Assembly: GCF_004365355.1 (NCBI RefSeq)
Contig: NZ_SODP01000001.1
Location: 186,001 to 250,000 of the forward strand
Source: Kribbella pratensis
GTDB taxonomy: Bacteria; Actinomycetota; Actinomycetes; Propionibacteriales; Kribbellaceae
Length of the DNA stretch: 64,000 bases
Reading direction: 5' to 3'
The notes below the pieces were generated by a model, which worked only from the letters and a program-made list of their open reading frames with translations, did no database searches and was not told the DNA's origin. Of the stretch, positions 34,557 through 42,445 are shown in pieces (positions within the stretch are counted from its first letter, which is position 1; every line of letters begins with the position of its first letter). Both the position numbers and the translations under genes were made by a program.

Positions 34557-35072
34557 ATGAAAACGACAATATTGTTGCTAGGAGCAACCGTGGCCGCGGT
34601 CGGAACGCTGGCCGCGTGCGGCAGCGACAACACCGCCCAGACCAGTAGCGGCGGGGCTGCGACAGGGGCTGCGGTTTCGGTCCAGAACGTGAGCGGAGTC
34701 GGTCAGACGCTGGTCGACTCGTCCGGTAAGACGCTGTACTTCGCCGACCAGGAGGCCGGCGGGATGGTCAAGTGCACCGGCAACTGCCTGAGCTTCTGGA
34801 TGCCGGCCACGGGTACGGCCGCGGACGCGAAGTCTGTCACCGGTCTGGGCGTCATGAAGCGCTCGGACACCAGCGCCGACCAGCTCACCTTCCAGGGCAA
34901 ACCGCTCTACACCTTCAAACTCGACACCGGGGCCGGCAAGGCCCAGGGCAACAACGTCACCGACTCGTTCTCCGGCATGAGCTTCACCTGGCACGCCGCT
35001 ACCACTACGGCAGCGGCGCCCACCCAGGCTCCGTCCAGCTCATCCGGCGGTGGCGGCGGCTACGGTTACTGA
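34557..35072 (+). CDS. Lipoprotein with secreted repeats (COG4315 type)
   Basis: 171 residues. The lipobox LAAC ends at Cys 21. The mature part has two copies of the Lipoprotein_15-type repeat: GQTLVDSSGKTLYFADQ with a CTGNCLSFW disulfide or metal pair, and DQLTFQGKPLYTFKLD. A low-complexity Ser/Gly tail follows. Function of the family is unknown. The ribosome site AAAGGAG is strong. The 3' end overlaps the convergent GH42 gene by 7 bp. Confidence 0.85.
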   Translation: MKTTILLLGATVAAVGTLAACGSDNTAQTSSGGAATGAAVSVQNVSGVGQTLVDSSGKTLYFADQEAGGMVKCTGNCLSFWMPATGTAADAKSVTGLGVMKRSDTSADQLTFQGKPLYTFKLDTGAGKAQGNNVTDSFSGMSFTWHAATTTAAAPTQAPSSSSGGGGGYGY

Positions 35073-37111
35073 TCCTCGACCAGGACGCGAACATCCCACG
35101 GCCCGAGCTCGAGCTTGCCGTTCGTGGGCCGGTCCGCGAGCACGTCGCGGGCCGGACCGGGGATCTTGAGGTCGACGCTGTCCCACGACCAGTTGTGGAC
35201 GAACCGGAGCCGCCGTCCGTCCGCAGCGGTCGCGGACGTCACGGTCACGCTTCTCGGCCGCTCCGACCATGAGTCGGGCTTGATCCACCGGAACAGGTCT
35301 GCGGCGAGTGCCGGATTGGGAACCGTGCCGACGTACGTGATCCGGCCGGAGCCGTAGGCCCGCGTGGTGATCGCCGGCCATCTGGCGAAGTGCGGATCGT
35401 CATAGCCGACCAGCACCTCGGCGCCGTCGAGCTGAAGCCCGTCCACCCAGCGAGTTGCGGCAGCGTCGTCCCCGAGCTCCAGGCCGGCACCCTGAACGGA
35501 CAGGTCTGCGTCGAGATTGCTGTATTCGTCGTACCAGACACCGGCTGCGGCCGACAGCCTGCCGGGCTGGACGTCGGTGCGGACTCGCGCTTCCTCGTCG
35601 GCGTATCCCGTGCGCGGTCCGACGACCAGGTGCCCGCCGGCTTCGGCGTACGCGATCCACCGGTCCAGCAGGTCGTCGTCGGCCAGATACAGCGCGGGTA
35701 CGACGAGAATCGGATGCTCCTCGACCGAGCCCGTGAACTGGCTCGTGTGCAGGATGCGGACCTGAAGGCCGGCGTCGAAAGCCCCACGATAGAAGGGGTC
35801 GAAGAATCCGTGGTACGCGCGCTCGTCCGGGCTGCCGTCTTCCTTCGCGAGTGCCGGGTACTTCTGCATCAGCCACTTGCTGGGCACCGAGTACAGCATC
35901 GTCACGTCACTGTCCGGGGTGATGCCGGCAACCAGTGAGCCGGCGGCCTCGAACTCCGCACCCAGCTGTGCGATCTCCCGGTAGACCCGGCCCGGTTCGC
36001 CGCTGTGGGGAAGGACTCCACCCCAATAGGTCTCGGCACCGAAGTGCAGTGTGTGCCAGTGCCAGTACTCGACCATCGTGGCGCCACGAGACACCAGAGC
36101 CCATGCTGCCTGGCGCCACTGGCCGTCGTACGCCGGATGGTTGCTCCACGGGGACCCGATGGACTGCGCGTTGGTCTCCGTGACGAGAAACGGCCGCTGC
36201 TGGGACGAGTACATCCGGTCTGCACTGAGGTAGAGCGCCCAGGTGCCAGTCGTGGTCCAGCCCTGCCGCGCCGGACCATGAGGTGGGTGCTGCAGGCCGT
36301 CCTGCATCGCGTAGTACGCGTTGCCGGTGGTGACGTCCAGACGCCGTACCAGCTCGTCGTCGGCGACGGCCGGGCGGTCGTAGGCGATGCACGTGGTGAC
36401 GAACTGGTCCGTCCGTGAGTACTCGCGAACGATGTCGGCCTGCCAGCCGATGAACTCCGTTGTCTGATCTGCCTGGAACTGCCGCCACGCCACGTCGTAC
36501 TGCGGCTGGACGTTGCCATCGGGAGTCCACAGGTCAGCCCAGTCCGACAGGCGGTGCGACCAATAGACGAGGCCCCAGGCGTCGTTCAGGCTCTGGACGT
36601 CGCCGTACTTGTGCCGGAGGCTGTCCACGAAGCGCTGGAAGACGCCGTGGTTGTGCAGCAGCTCGTTCCCTGGTTCGTTGTCGACCTGGAAACCGATCAC
36701 GGCCGGGTGCCCGGCGTACCGGTCGGCGATCTTCCGGATCACCCGCTCGGCGTGGAACCGGAAGCCGGGATGCGTGAAGTCGACTTCCTGCCGCGCACCC
36801 CACCCGATCCGCTGGCCTGTCTTCCGCTCGCCGGTGATCTCCGGATGCAACCGCACCAACCACGGCGGCACGGCGTACGTCGGAGTGCCGAGGACGACCG
36901 CGATACCGCGCCGGTGCGCGCCGTCGAGGACGGGTTGCAGCCAGTCGAGATCGAAGCGGCCGTTCTCCGGCTCCCAGGTCGACCAGACGGACTCGCCGAC
37001 GCGGATGACCGAGAAGCGCGCCTCGGCCATCAGGTCGAGATCCCGCTCGAGGCGGTCGGTGGGTTGGTATTCGTGATAGTACGCAGCTCCGAAGAGCACA
37101 CGCTCGTGCAC
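35066..37111 (-). CDS. Beta-galactosidase, GH42
   Basis: 681 residues, cytoplasmic (no signal peptide). The catalytic TIM barrel occupies about 1-390. The acid/base Glu is E146 in VDNEPGNE and the nucleophile is E312 in VTETNAQS. The trimerisation and beta domains follow to the end. GH42 enzymes release galactose from short oligosaccharides. GTG start at 37111 with GGAGAAAG upstream. It lies behind a LacI-type gene on the same strand; the transporter expected between them is reduced to a remnant. Confidence 0.92.
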   Translation of the reverse strand: MHERVLFGAAYYHEYQPTDRLERDLDLMAEARFSVIRVGESVWSTWEPENGRFDLDWLQPVLDGAHRRGIAVVLGTPTYAVPPWLVRLHPEITGERKTGQRIGWGARQEVDFTHPGFRFHAERVIRKIADRYAGHPAVIGFQVDNEPGNELLHNHGVFQRFVDSLRHKYGDVQSLNDAWGLVYWSHRLSDWADLWTPDGNVQPQYDVAWRQFQADQTTEFIGWQADIVREYSRTDQFVTTCIAYDRPAVADDELVRRLDVTTGNAYYAMQDGLQHPPHGPARQGWTTTGTWALYLSADRMYSSQQRPFLVTETNAQSIGSPWSNHPAYDGQWRQAAWALVSRGATMVEYWHWHTLHFGAETYWGGVLPHSGEPGRVYREIAQLGAEFEAAGSLVAGITPDSDVTMLYSVPSKWLMQKYPALAKEDGSPDERAYHGFFDPFYRGAFDAGLQVRILHTSQFTGSVEEHPILVVPALYLADDDLLDRWIAYAEAGGHLVVGPRTGYADEEARVRTDVQPGRLSAAAGVWYDEYSNLDADLSVQGAGLELGDDAAATRWVDGLQLDGAEVLVGYDDPHFARWPAITTRAYGSGRITYVGTVPNPALAADLFRWIKPDSWSERPRSVTVTSATAADGRRLRFVHNWSWDSVDLKIPGPARDVLADRPTNGKLELGPWDVRVLVEDQ

Positions 37112-37135
37112 GCTTTCTCCAATAATAGAAGGGAA

Positions 37136-37240
37136 TCAGGTCTTGACGCCGCCGGCGCTTCCACCGCAGGTGGCCAGAGCCAGTGCGGCGGCGAAGCCCA
37201 GGGCGGTTCCGGCGGCCGCGCGCCGGAGGTGATGCGGCGA
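37136..37240 (-). pseudogene. Remnant of a sugar-binding lipoprotein signal peptide
   Basis: On the minus strand, in the gap between lacI and GH42, 34 codons read RRAAAGTALGFAAALALATC then GGSAGGVKT and a TGA. This is a complete lipoprotein signal peptide with lipobox and the Gly/Ser start of a mature solute-binding protein. It has no start codon, since a TGA lies 4 codons upstream of the RR, and no mature domain. It looks like the stump of an ABC sugar-binding protein whose body and permeases were deleted. Confidence 0.65.
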
Positions 37241-38290
37241 TCAGCCCGCCGGACGTGGCGCGGCGGTGGAGTGACGGACGACGAGCCGGAGCGGAGGTGG
37301 CTCCGGGAGTGGCGAGCGATCGCCGGTAGGCGACTCGATCTCGGTGACCAGGTTCGCGATCCCGCGGTCGACGTGGACGTCGAAGTCCTGCGGGACGGTG
37401 GTGAGCGGTGGCGTCAGGAACGCCGCGGAGGGGATGTCGTCGAAGCCGACGACGCTGACATCCCCGGGGACCGAACGGCCGGCCTCGGCGAGCGCACGCA
37501 GTACCCCGATGGCCATGTCGTCGTTGGCGACGAAGATCGCGGTGACATCGGGATTCGCGGCCAGTTCACGGCCCGCGGCGTAGCCGGAAGCAGGCAGCCA
37601 ATCGCCTTCCAGCACAGGGGGTTCGGGCGCACCGGCAGCCGCCAGCGCCTGGCGCCAGCCCGCCAGCCGGTCCTGGGCGGCCCACCAGCGCTGGGGGCCG
37701 GCGACATGCCAGACCGTCCGGTGCCCGAGGCCGAGCAGGTGTTCGGTCGCGCTCCGGCCGGCGTCCACGTTGTCGCCGCCGGTGACCAGACTCGGCTTCG
37801 CGTTGAGCCCGTGCAACCGGCCGAAGCTCAGCACCGGGAGATCGGCCTCGATCGGTACGCCGTCGCCCTCGTCGATCGGCTCGGACAGGATGATCCCGTC
37901 GACACCCTGCTCGAGCAGGTGCTCGACCGCATCCGCGATGGTGTCGCCTTCGAGGGTGTTCACGATGGTGACCGAGTAACCGGTCGTCCGCAGCGCGCGT
38001 TCGACCGCCACCAGTTGGGTCGACGGGCCGAACAGCGCCGTACCGAGGCAGACCACCCCGATCCGCTTGGTTCGGCCGGAGTTCAGCGCCCTGGCGGCGT
38101 CGTTGCGGCGGTATCCGAGCTCCCGCATGGCCGCCTGGACCCGGAGCCGGACCTCCTCCTTGACGTACGGCTCGTCGTTGAGCACCCGGGAAACGGTCTT
38201 CTGCGAGACACCCGCCAGCCGGGCCACGTCCGTGCTCCCCGGACGACGCCGCGCCGAGCCGACGCCGCCCTCCGGTTTCGCCATGGTCAT
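37241..38290 (-). CDS. LacI family transcriptional repressor
   Basis: 349 residues. The N-terminal helix-turn-helix is at about 19-40 (TDVARLAGVSQKTVSRVLN), followed by the hinge and a periplasmic-binding-protein-like effector domain. Start ATG at 38290, or two codons later. It is followed by the GH42 gene on the same strand, so it probably senses a galactoside. Two copies of a palindromic site lie 19-57 bp upstream of its start, consistent with autoregulation. Confidence 0.9.
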   Translation of the reverse strand: MTMAKPEGGVGSARRRPGSTDVARLAGVSQKTVSRVLNDEPYVKEEVRLRVQAAMRELGYRRNDAARALNSGRTKRIGVVCLGTALFGPSTQLVAVERALRTTGYSVTIVNTLEGDTIADAVEHLLEQGVDGIILSEPIDEGDGVPIEADLPVLSFGRLHGLNAKPSLVTGGDNVDAGRSATEHLLGLGHRTVWHVAGPQRWWAAQDRLAGWRQALAAAGAPEPPVLEGDWLPASGYAAGRELAANPDVTAIFVANDDMAIGVLRALAEAGRSVPGDVSVVGFDDIPSAAFLTPPLTTVPQDFDVHVDRGIANLVTEIESPTGDRSPLPEPPPLRLVVRHSTAAPRPAG

Positions 38291-38308
38291 GAGCCTCTCA
38301 CGGGTGTG

Positions 38309-38347
38309 TTCTGACTGCGTAGTCAGAATGTGTCTACGTAGTCAGAA
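38309..38347 (-). promoter_or_regulatory. Tandem LacI-type operators
   Basis: TTCTGACT-GCGT-AGTCAGAA (38309-38328) is a perfect 8-bp inverted repeat. The right half recurs as CTACGTAGTCAGAA at 38334-38347, 19 bp downstream. Both lie just upstream of the lacI start. No such site precedes GH42 itself, so the whole unit is probably controlled from here. Confidence 0.65.
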
Positions 38348-38388
38348 ACGTCAATGACTCGCTCCCTGTGACCTGAGTCACATTGAGG

Positions 38389-38922
38389 TCAACGGCTGTA
38401 CAGAGCGGTGAGCCGGCCGCGGGCGATGGTGGCGGCGTCGATGGCTTCGAGGGCCTCGTCGAGACCGGCGCCGTCGGCGAGATTGGTTGCCTTGGACAAC
38501 GCGTAGACGGTGAACCGGTAGTGGTGCGTGCCGCTCGGTGGGCACGGGCCGTAGTACGACGGTTTGCCGGCGGAGTTGTTCGCCTGCTTGGCGCCGGGCG
38601 GCGTGGTGCCCTCGGTGATCGAACTCGTCCCTGGATCGAGATCGAGCAGCACCCAGTGGGTGAAGGTACCTCTGGGTGCGTCGGGGTCGTCCACCACGAG
38701 CGCCAGAGCTTTCGCGCCGGCGGGTGTACCGGTCCACGCCAGTGGTGGAGAGATGCCTTTGCCGTCGCACGTGTACTTGCTCGGAATGGCCTCTCCGTCG
38801 CGGAGGACCGGACTCGTGACGGTGATGCTGGTCGGTGCGGTCACGGCAGGCTCCTTCCCGGACCCGCCGCCGCAGGCGGCCGTGCTGACCAGCACGGCCG
38901 CCCACAGCAGCAGTCGTCGCAT
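38389..38922 (-). CDS. YbhB/YbcL family PEBP-like lipoprotein
   Basis: 177 residues. Lipobox STAAC ends at Cys 17. The mature domain is of the phosphatidylethanolamine-binding/RKIP type: VVDDPDAPRGTFTHWVL (about 77-93) and GPCPPSGTHHYRFTVYAL are the two ligand-pocket motifs. Bacterial members have no firm function. It stands alone between lacI and the F420-enzyme group. Confidence 0.9.
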   Translation of the reverse strand: MRRLLLWAAVLVSTAACGGGSGKEPAVTAPTSITVTSPVLRDGEAIPSKYTCDGKGISPPLAWTGTPAGAKALALVVDDPDAPRGTFTHWVLLDLDPGTSSITEGTTPPGAKQANNSAGKPSYYGPCPPSGTHHYRFTVYALSKATNLADGAGLDEALEAIDAATIARGRLTALYSR

Positions 38923-39011
38923 GCGCTCAACGTACTACCGGCCGGGACGAAGGTCGGCTGATCCTTGCGGACACGGCACTTCCCGGCGAGCTTCAGCATC
39001 TGACCGATGTT

Positions 39012-39470
39012 TCAGTGCCGCTCGGTCAGCTTGATGACGGGCAGTTCGCGGTCGGTCTTCAGCTGGTAGCCGGCGAAGCGCGGGGCGATCTCAATGATCC
39101 GCTTCCATTCCTCGGCGCGTTCCGTGCCGTGCAGCTGCTCCGCATGGACCTCGATCGTCTTCTTGCCGACCTCGATGCGGACCCGGTCGGGATGTGCGGC
39201 CAAGTTGTAGTACCACGCCGGATTCGCCGGGGCGCCGGCCGCGGAGGCGATGATCAGCCGGTTGCCATCGGCGGCCGGGAGCCAGCTGACCGGTGTCATC
39301 CGGACCTCACCGGACCGGCGTCCGATCGTGTGCAGGACCAAGATGTCGATGCCGGCGACTCTGCCGCCCCGGCGCCGGATCACAGGGGCCACGAAGTTGT
39401 TCAGCCAGCGCCAGGCGCGGCCGTTCGGCTGCCGAGCGCCACGGGTGCCGGCTCGGGTGTCGAAGCTCAT
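39012..39470 (-). CDS. Deazaflavin-dependent nitroreductase family protein
   Basis: 152 residues. Same DDN-type family as the 5189 gene: IDILVLHTIGRRSGEVRMTP, then NPAWYYNLAAHPDRV and EEWKRIIEIAPRFAGYQLKT. F420-dependent reduction is expected; the substrate is unknown. It lies 12 bp behind the PPOX-type F420 gene, so both are likely under the nearby MarR regulator. Confidence 0.87.
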   Translation of the reverse strand: MSFDTRAGTRGARQPNGRAWRWLNNFVAPVIRRRGGRVAGIDILVLHTIGRRSGEVRMTPVSWLPAADGNRLIIASAAGAPANPAWYYNLAAHPDRVRIEVGKKTIEVHAEQLHGTERAEEWKRIIEIAPRFAGYQLKTDRELPVIKLTERH

Positions 39471-39482
39471 CCGGTCACGGTC

Positions 39483-39902
39483 TCATGTTCCGTGCAGCTC
39501 ATGCTCCGTGCGCGTGGTGATGACTGTGTCGTCGTGGGTGAAGGGCTTGCCCTCGAGGTTGAAGCTCCAGGAGGTGGTGGGCGTGATCCGCAGGTAGCTG
39601 CCCGGGCCGAAGCGGCCGGTGCGCTCGACGAGTTCGGCCTCGCCGTAGATGCGCAGATAGCGGGGGATCCACGGGTCGGTCGACGGGAGGTCGTCGAGGA
39701 TCACGGCGACCTTGGAATTGCCCGCCCGCACGTTGCGGAACTTTCGTGTGCGCACCGGGTCGACGCCGCCGATGTAGAGGTACGTTCCGTCGTACTCGAA
39801 CCCGACCGGGACGGCGTCCGGCTGCCCGTCGGAGCCGACCGTGGCGAGCCGCGCGATGGGCTGGGATTTCAGGTACTCGAGTTCCTGGTCGCTGAAAGCC
39901 AT
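39483..39902 (-). CDS. PPOX-class F420-dependent oxidoreductase
   Basis: 139 residues from the ATG at 39902 (GAGGAG ahead). Split beta-barrel flavin/deazaflavin fold: IARLATVGSDGQPDAVPVGFEYDG at the N-terminus, KFRNVRAGNSKVAVILDD in the middle. Family members use F420 to reduce varied substrates. The longer frame to 39941 would cover the operator and is rejected. Divergent from marR at 72 bp, and in a unit with the 39012 gene. Confidence 0.87.
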   Translation of the reverse strand: MAFSDQELEYLKSQPIARLATVGSDGQPDAVPVGFEYDGTYLYIGGVDPVRTRKFRNVRAGNSKVAVILDDLPSTDPWIPRYLRIYGEAELVERTGRFGPGSYLRITPTTSWSFNLEGKPFTHDDTVITTRTEHELHGT

Positions 39903-39916
39903 CGATGCTCCTCGAT

Positions 39917-39933
39917 AGTTAATGCCATTAACT
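39917..39933. promoter_or_regulatory. MarR operator, perfect palindrome
   Basis: AGTTAATG-C-CATTAACT is a perfect 8-bp inverted repeat between the divergent PPOX and marR genes. It is AT-rich against a GC-rich background. It is well placed to control both genes. Confidence 0.7.
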
Positions 39934-39973
39934 GTACGCATCGTTGACTATACATGCCCTGTACCGTGGTGGG

Positions 39974-40426
39974 GTGAGTGAGACGGAGATCGCGCCGCTC
40001 GATCAGTTGGACGCGGCCGGGAATCTGATCCAGCTGAGCGGGCTGGTGCAGGGCATCTACGCGCGCGTCTCCGACCGGCACGACCTGACGCCCGTTCAGG
40101 CCAAGCTGCTGTGCGTGCTGCTCGGCGGCCCGCGCGGAATGGCCGAGTTGGCGGCGTGCTTCGGCGTCGAGAAGGCGGCGCTCACCGGGCTGATGGATCG
40201 GGCCGAGAAGCGTGGTCTGGCGGAGCGTTCCGCGGTTCCCGGCAACCGGCGGGCGCTCCAGGTCAATCTCACCGAGGCGGGCCGCCGGGCTGCGAAGGCG
40301 TTCCATGCCGACGTCGGTGAGGCGCTCAACGGACTGATGGCCGACCTGAGCCCGGCGGATCGGGAGCAGTTCAGCGCCACCATGGCCGGCATCATCACCA
40401 GCTGCCGCAGCGATACCAAGCGGTGA
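39974..40426 (+). CDS. MarR family transcriptional regulator
   Basis: 150 residues from the GTG at 39974; an upstream TTG at 39944 would cover the control region. The winged helix is at about 45-110: GMAELAACFGVEKAALTGLMDR is the recognition unit, GNRRALQVNLTEAG the wing. It probably represses itself and the divergent F420-enzyme genes through the palindrome at 39917-39933. The ligand is unknown. Confidence 0.9.
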   Translation: MSETEIAPLDQLDAAGNLIQLSGLVQGIYARVSDRHDLTPVQAKLLCVLLGGPRGMAELAACFGVEKAALTGLMDRAEKRGLAERSAVPGNRRALQVNLTEAGRRAAKAFHADVGEALNGLMADLSPADREQFSATMAGIITSCRSDTKR

Positions 40427-40494
40427 GCTGCCCAGCGTGGTGGAGAACGGTTTCCTATACGATCACAGCGTGCCGAAGCTGCTGAGTTCCTGAG

Positions 40495-41421
40495 ATGTCC
40501 GCCGTCGTCGGTGCCTTCGGCGCGCTGGTCGCGGTCGCCGTGCTCGGGTACGTCGTCGGCCTTCTCGGCGTACTGCGTTCGCAGGACGAGCTCGTCCTGT
40601 CCCGGCTGGCGTTCTTCGTCGCGACGCCGGCGTTGCTGTTCACGACGGTCGCGCGGGCCGATCTACGCGCGATCTTCTCGGTCGTGCTGGTCACCAACCT
40701 GCTGAGTCTGTTCGTGGTCCAGGTCGTGTTCCTCGTCGTCGCGGCCGCGATCTGGCGGCGCACGCGGTCCGAGGCGACGATCGGCGTACTCGCGTCGTCG
40801 TACGTGAACGCCGGGAACCTCGGCGTACCGGTCGCGGCCTACGTGCTGGGGAACGGTGCGTTGGTCGCACCCATCGTCTTGTTCCAGGTCGTGATCATGG
40901 CGCCGATCGCGTTCGCCGTCCTGGACCATGATCGGCAGGGGAGCGGGCGGCGGGTGTCGCTGCGGACCATCCTGACGCGGCCGTTCCGCAATCCGCTGAC
41001 TGTGGCCTCGTTGCTCGGGTTGCTGTTTTCGCTGCTGGGCGTGCGATTGCCGGACGTCGTGATGCGGCCGATCGACCTGGTCGCCGCCGCGGCCGTGCCG
41101 GTTGCGTTGATCGCTTATGGGTTGAGCCTGAGTGCGGGGACGAAGGACTCGATCACCTTGCGGCGCGACGTCGTACTCGCGGTGGCGTTGAAGACGTTCG
41201 TCCAGCCGCTGACGGCGTACGTGATCGCGCGGTGGGTCCTCGACCTGCACGGTACGGCGTTGCTCGCGCCGACGCTGCTGGCTGCGCTACCGACCGCGCA
41301 GAACGTCTATGTGTACGCCGTGCATTACCGGAGCAGCCGGACGCTCGCGCGGAGTGCCGTCCTGCTGAGCACGGTGCTGTCGATCCCGGTGATGATCCTG
41401 ATCGCGGGACTGCTGGCCTGA
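40495..41421 (+). CDS. AEC family transporter
   Basis: 308 residues with ten membrane segments in two halves of five. Features of the auxin-efflux-carrier/bile-acid-fold group are seen: SSYVNAGNLGVPVAAYVLG in helix 4-5 and LPTAQNVYVYAVHY near the end. Bacterial members carry malonate, malate or other organic anions. No clear ribosome site before the ATG. No substrate clue nearby. Confidence 0.85.
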   Translation: MSAVVGAFGALVAVAVLGYVVGLLGVLRSQDELVLSRLAFFVATPALLFTTVARADLRAIFSVVLVTNLLSLFVVQVVFLVVAAAIWRRTRSEATIGVLASSYVNAGNLGVPVAAYVLGNGALVAPIVLFQVVIMAPIAFAVLDHDRQGSGRRVSLRTILTRPFRNPLTVASLLGLLFSLLGVRLPDVVMRPIDLVAAAAVPVALIAYGLSLSAGTKDSITLRRDVVLAVALKTFVQPLTAYVIARWVLDLHGTALLAPTLLAALPTAQNVYVYAVHYRSSRTLARSAVLLSTVLSIPVMILIAGLLA

Positions 41422-41455
41422 GTCAGCGTCTGTCAGCGCCTGTCAGCGCGGCTCA
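41422..41455. repeat. TCAGCG short tandem repeat between convergent genes
   Basis: TCAGCG recurs four times at about 10-bp steps (41423, 41433, 41443, 41453). The last copy forms the stop of the minus-strand membrane protein. Its role is unknown. Confidence 0.5.
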
Positions 41456-42307
41456 GCGCATGGCTTTGAAGGCTTCTTCGGCGACCGGCTCGACCTGGTC
41501 GACCTTCACGCCTTCGTTCGCGGACTGGGCGATGACGGTGAGGGTGTTGGAGCCGCGGTAGCACTGGGTCGGCAGGTTGCCGGACGACTCGACGCAGGTG
41601 GAGCTGCCGATCTTCTTGATCTTGTCCGGGGTCGCGCCGGAGTCGGCGACTGTCTTGTCGATGTCGACCTTGCCGCGCAGCGCGATGATCACGAACATCC
41701 GGTTGCCGTCGATGGTCCCGTACGCCTCGACCGTGGCCTGCTTGCCGTTGTTGATCCGGCTCAGCGCCTCGCGCGTCTGGTCCAGCTGCAACTGGCCGCG
41801 GATATTCGCGTCGGTGATCCGGTCGAGCCCGGCCAGCTTTGCCGGCGGGGTGATCCCACGCTCGGTGTTCAGCCGGTTGAGTGGCCCGAGACCCCAGATG
41901 TACCCGAGCAACGCCAGCGCGATGAGGATGACGACCGCCGCGCCGACCGTGAGCCACGGCCCCCGCAGCTTGATCCGCCGCCACCACTGCTTCTTGGTCT
42001 GCTCGGCCGCGACATCAACCTTCGTATCCCCAGGCACTTCCCCAACACCCTCCGCGGCCCCAGCAGACGTCTCGACCCCAGCGGACTTCTCGGTGCCAGC
42101 AGGCTTCGTGGTCGCAGCAGGCTTCTCGGTGCCAGGAGAGTTCGTGGTCCCAGCGGACTTCTCGGCCCCATCAGCGTTCACGGTCCCAGCGGGTTTCTCT
42201 GCCGCGGCGGGGACGGCGGCCAGCTCGGCGGTGTCCGCGCCGGCGTCGGCCGTGGTGACGGCCTCCTCCGTCGGCCTCGGATCCGCCGGGGTGGTGGGGT
42301 CGCTCAT
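41453..42307 (-). CDS. Membrane protein with Ala/Lys/Glu-rich cytoplasmic tail
   Basis: 284 residues from the ATG at 42307 (GAGGAGCC ahead). Residues 1-100 are low-complexity with repeats of EKPAG/EKSAG/EKPAA. A basic stretch QWWRRIKLRG precedes one membrane helix (about 118-139). The outer domain of about 140 residues has a pair of cysteines (STCVES, TQCYRG). No family is recognised. It is downstream of valS on the same strand, behind a terminator, so linkage is not proof of shared function. Confidence 0.72.
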   Translation of the reverse strand: MSDPTTPADPRPTEEAVTTADAGADTAELAAVPAAAEKPAGTVNADGAEKSAGTTNSPGTEKPAATTKPAGTEKSAGVETSAGAAEGVGEVPGDTKVDVAAEQTKKQWWRRIKLRGPWLTVGAAVVILIALALLGYIWGLGPLNRLNTERGITPPAKLAGLDRITDANIRGQLQLDQTREALSRINNGKQATVEAYGTIDGNRMFVIIALRGKVDIDKTVADSGATPDKIKKIGSSTCVESSGNLPTQCYRGSNTLTVIAQSANEGVKVDQVEPVAEEAFKAMR

Positions 42308-42404
42308 GCGTTGGCTCCTCGGACGTTCGGTCACGGGGTTCGGACCCGATGCTTCCACATCAGCACAAACCGGTCTCGCAGGGTAGTCGTTCCGCGACAA
42401 GCAC

Positions 42405-42436
42405 CGGTGCCCGCCTCCAGCAGGAGACGGGCACCG
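42405..42436 (-). terminator. Terminator after valS
   Basis: CGGTGCCCGCCTC (42405-42417) pairs with 42424-42436 apart from one mismatch or wobble, with a 6-nt loop. It lies 10 bp past the valS stop. Confidence 0.72.
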
Positions 42437-42445
42437 GGATCGTGC

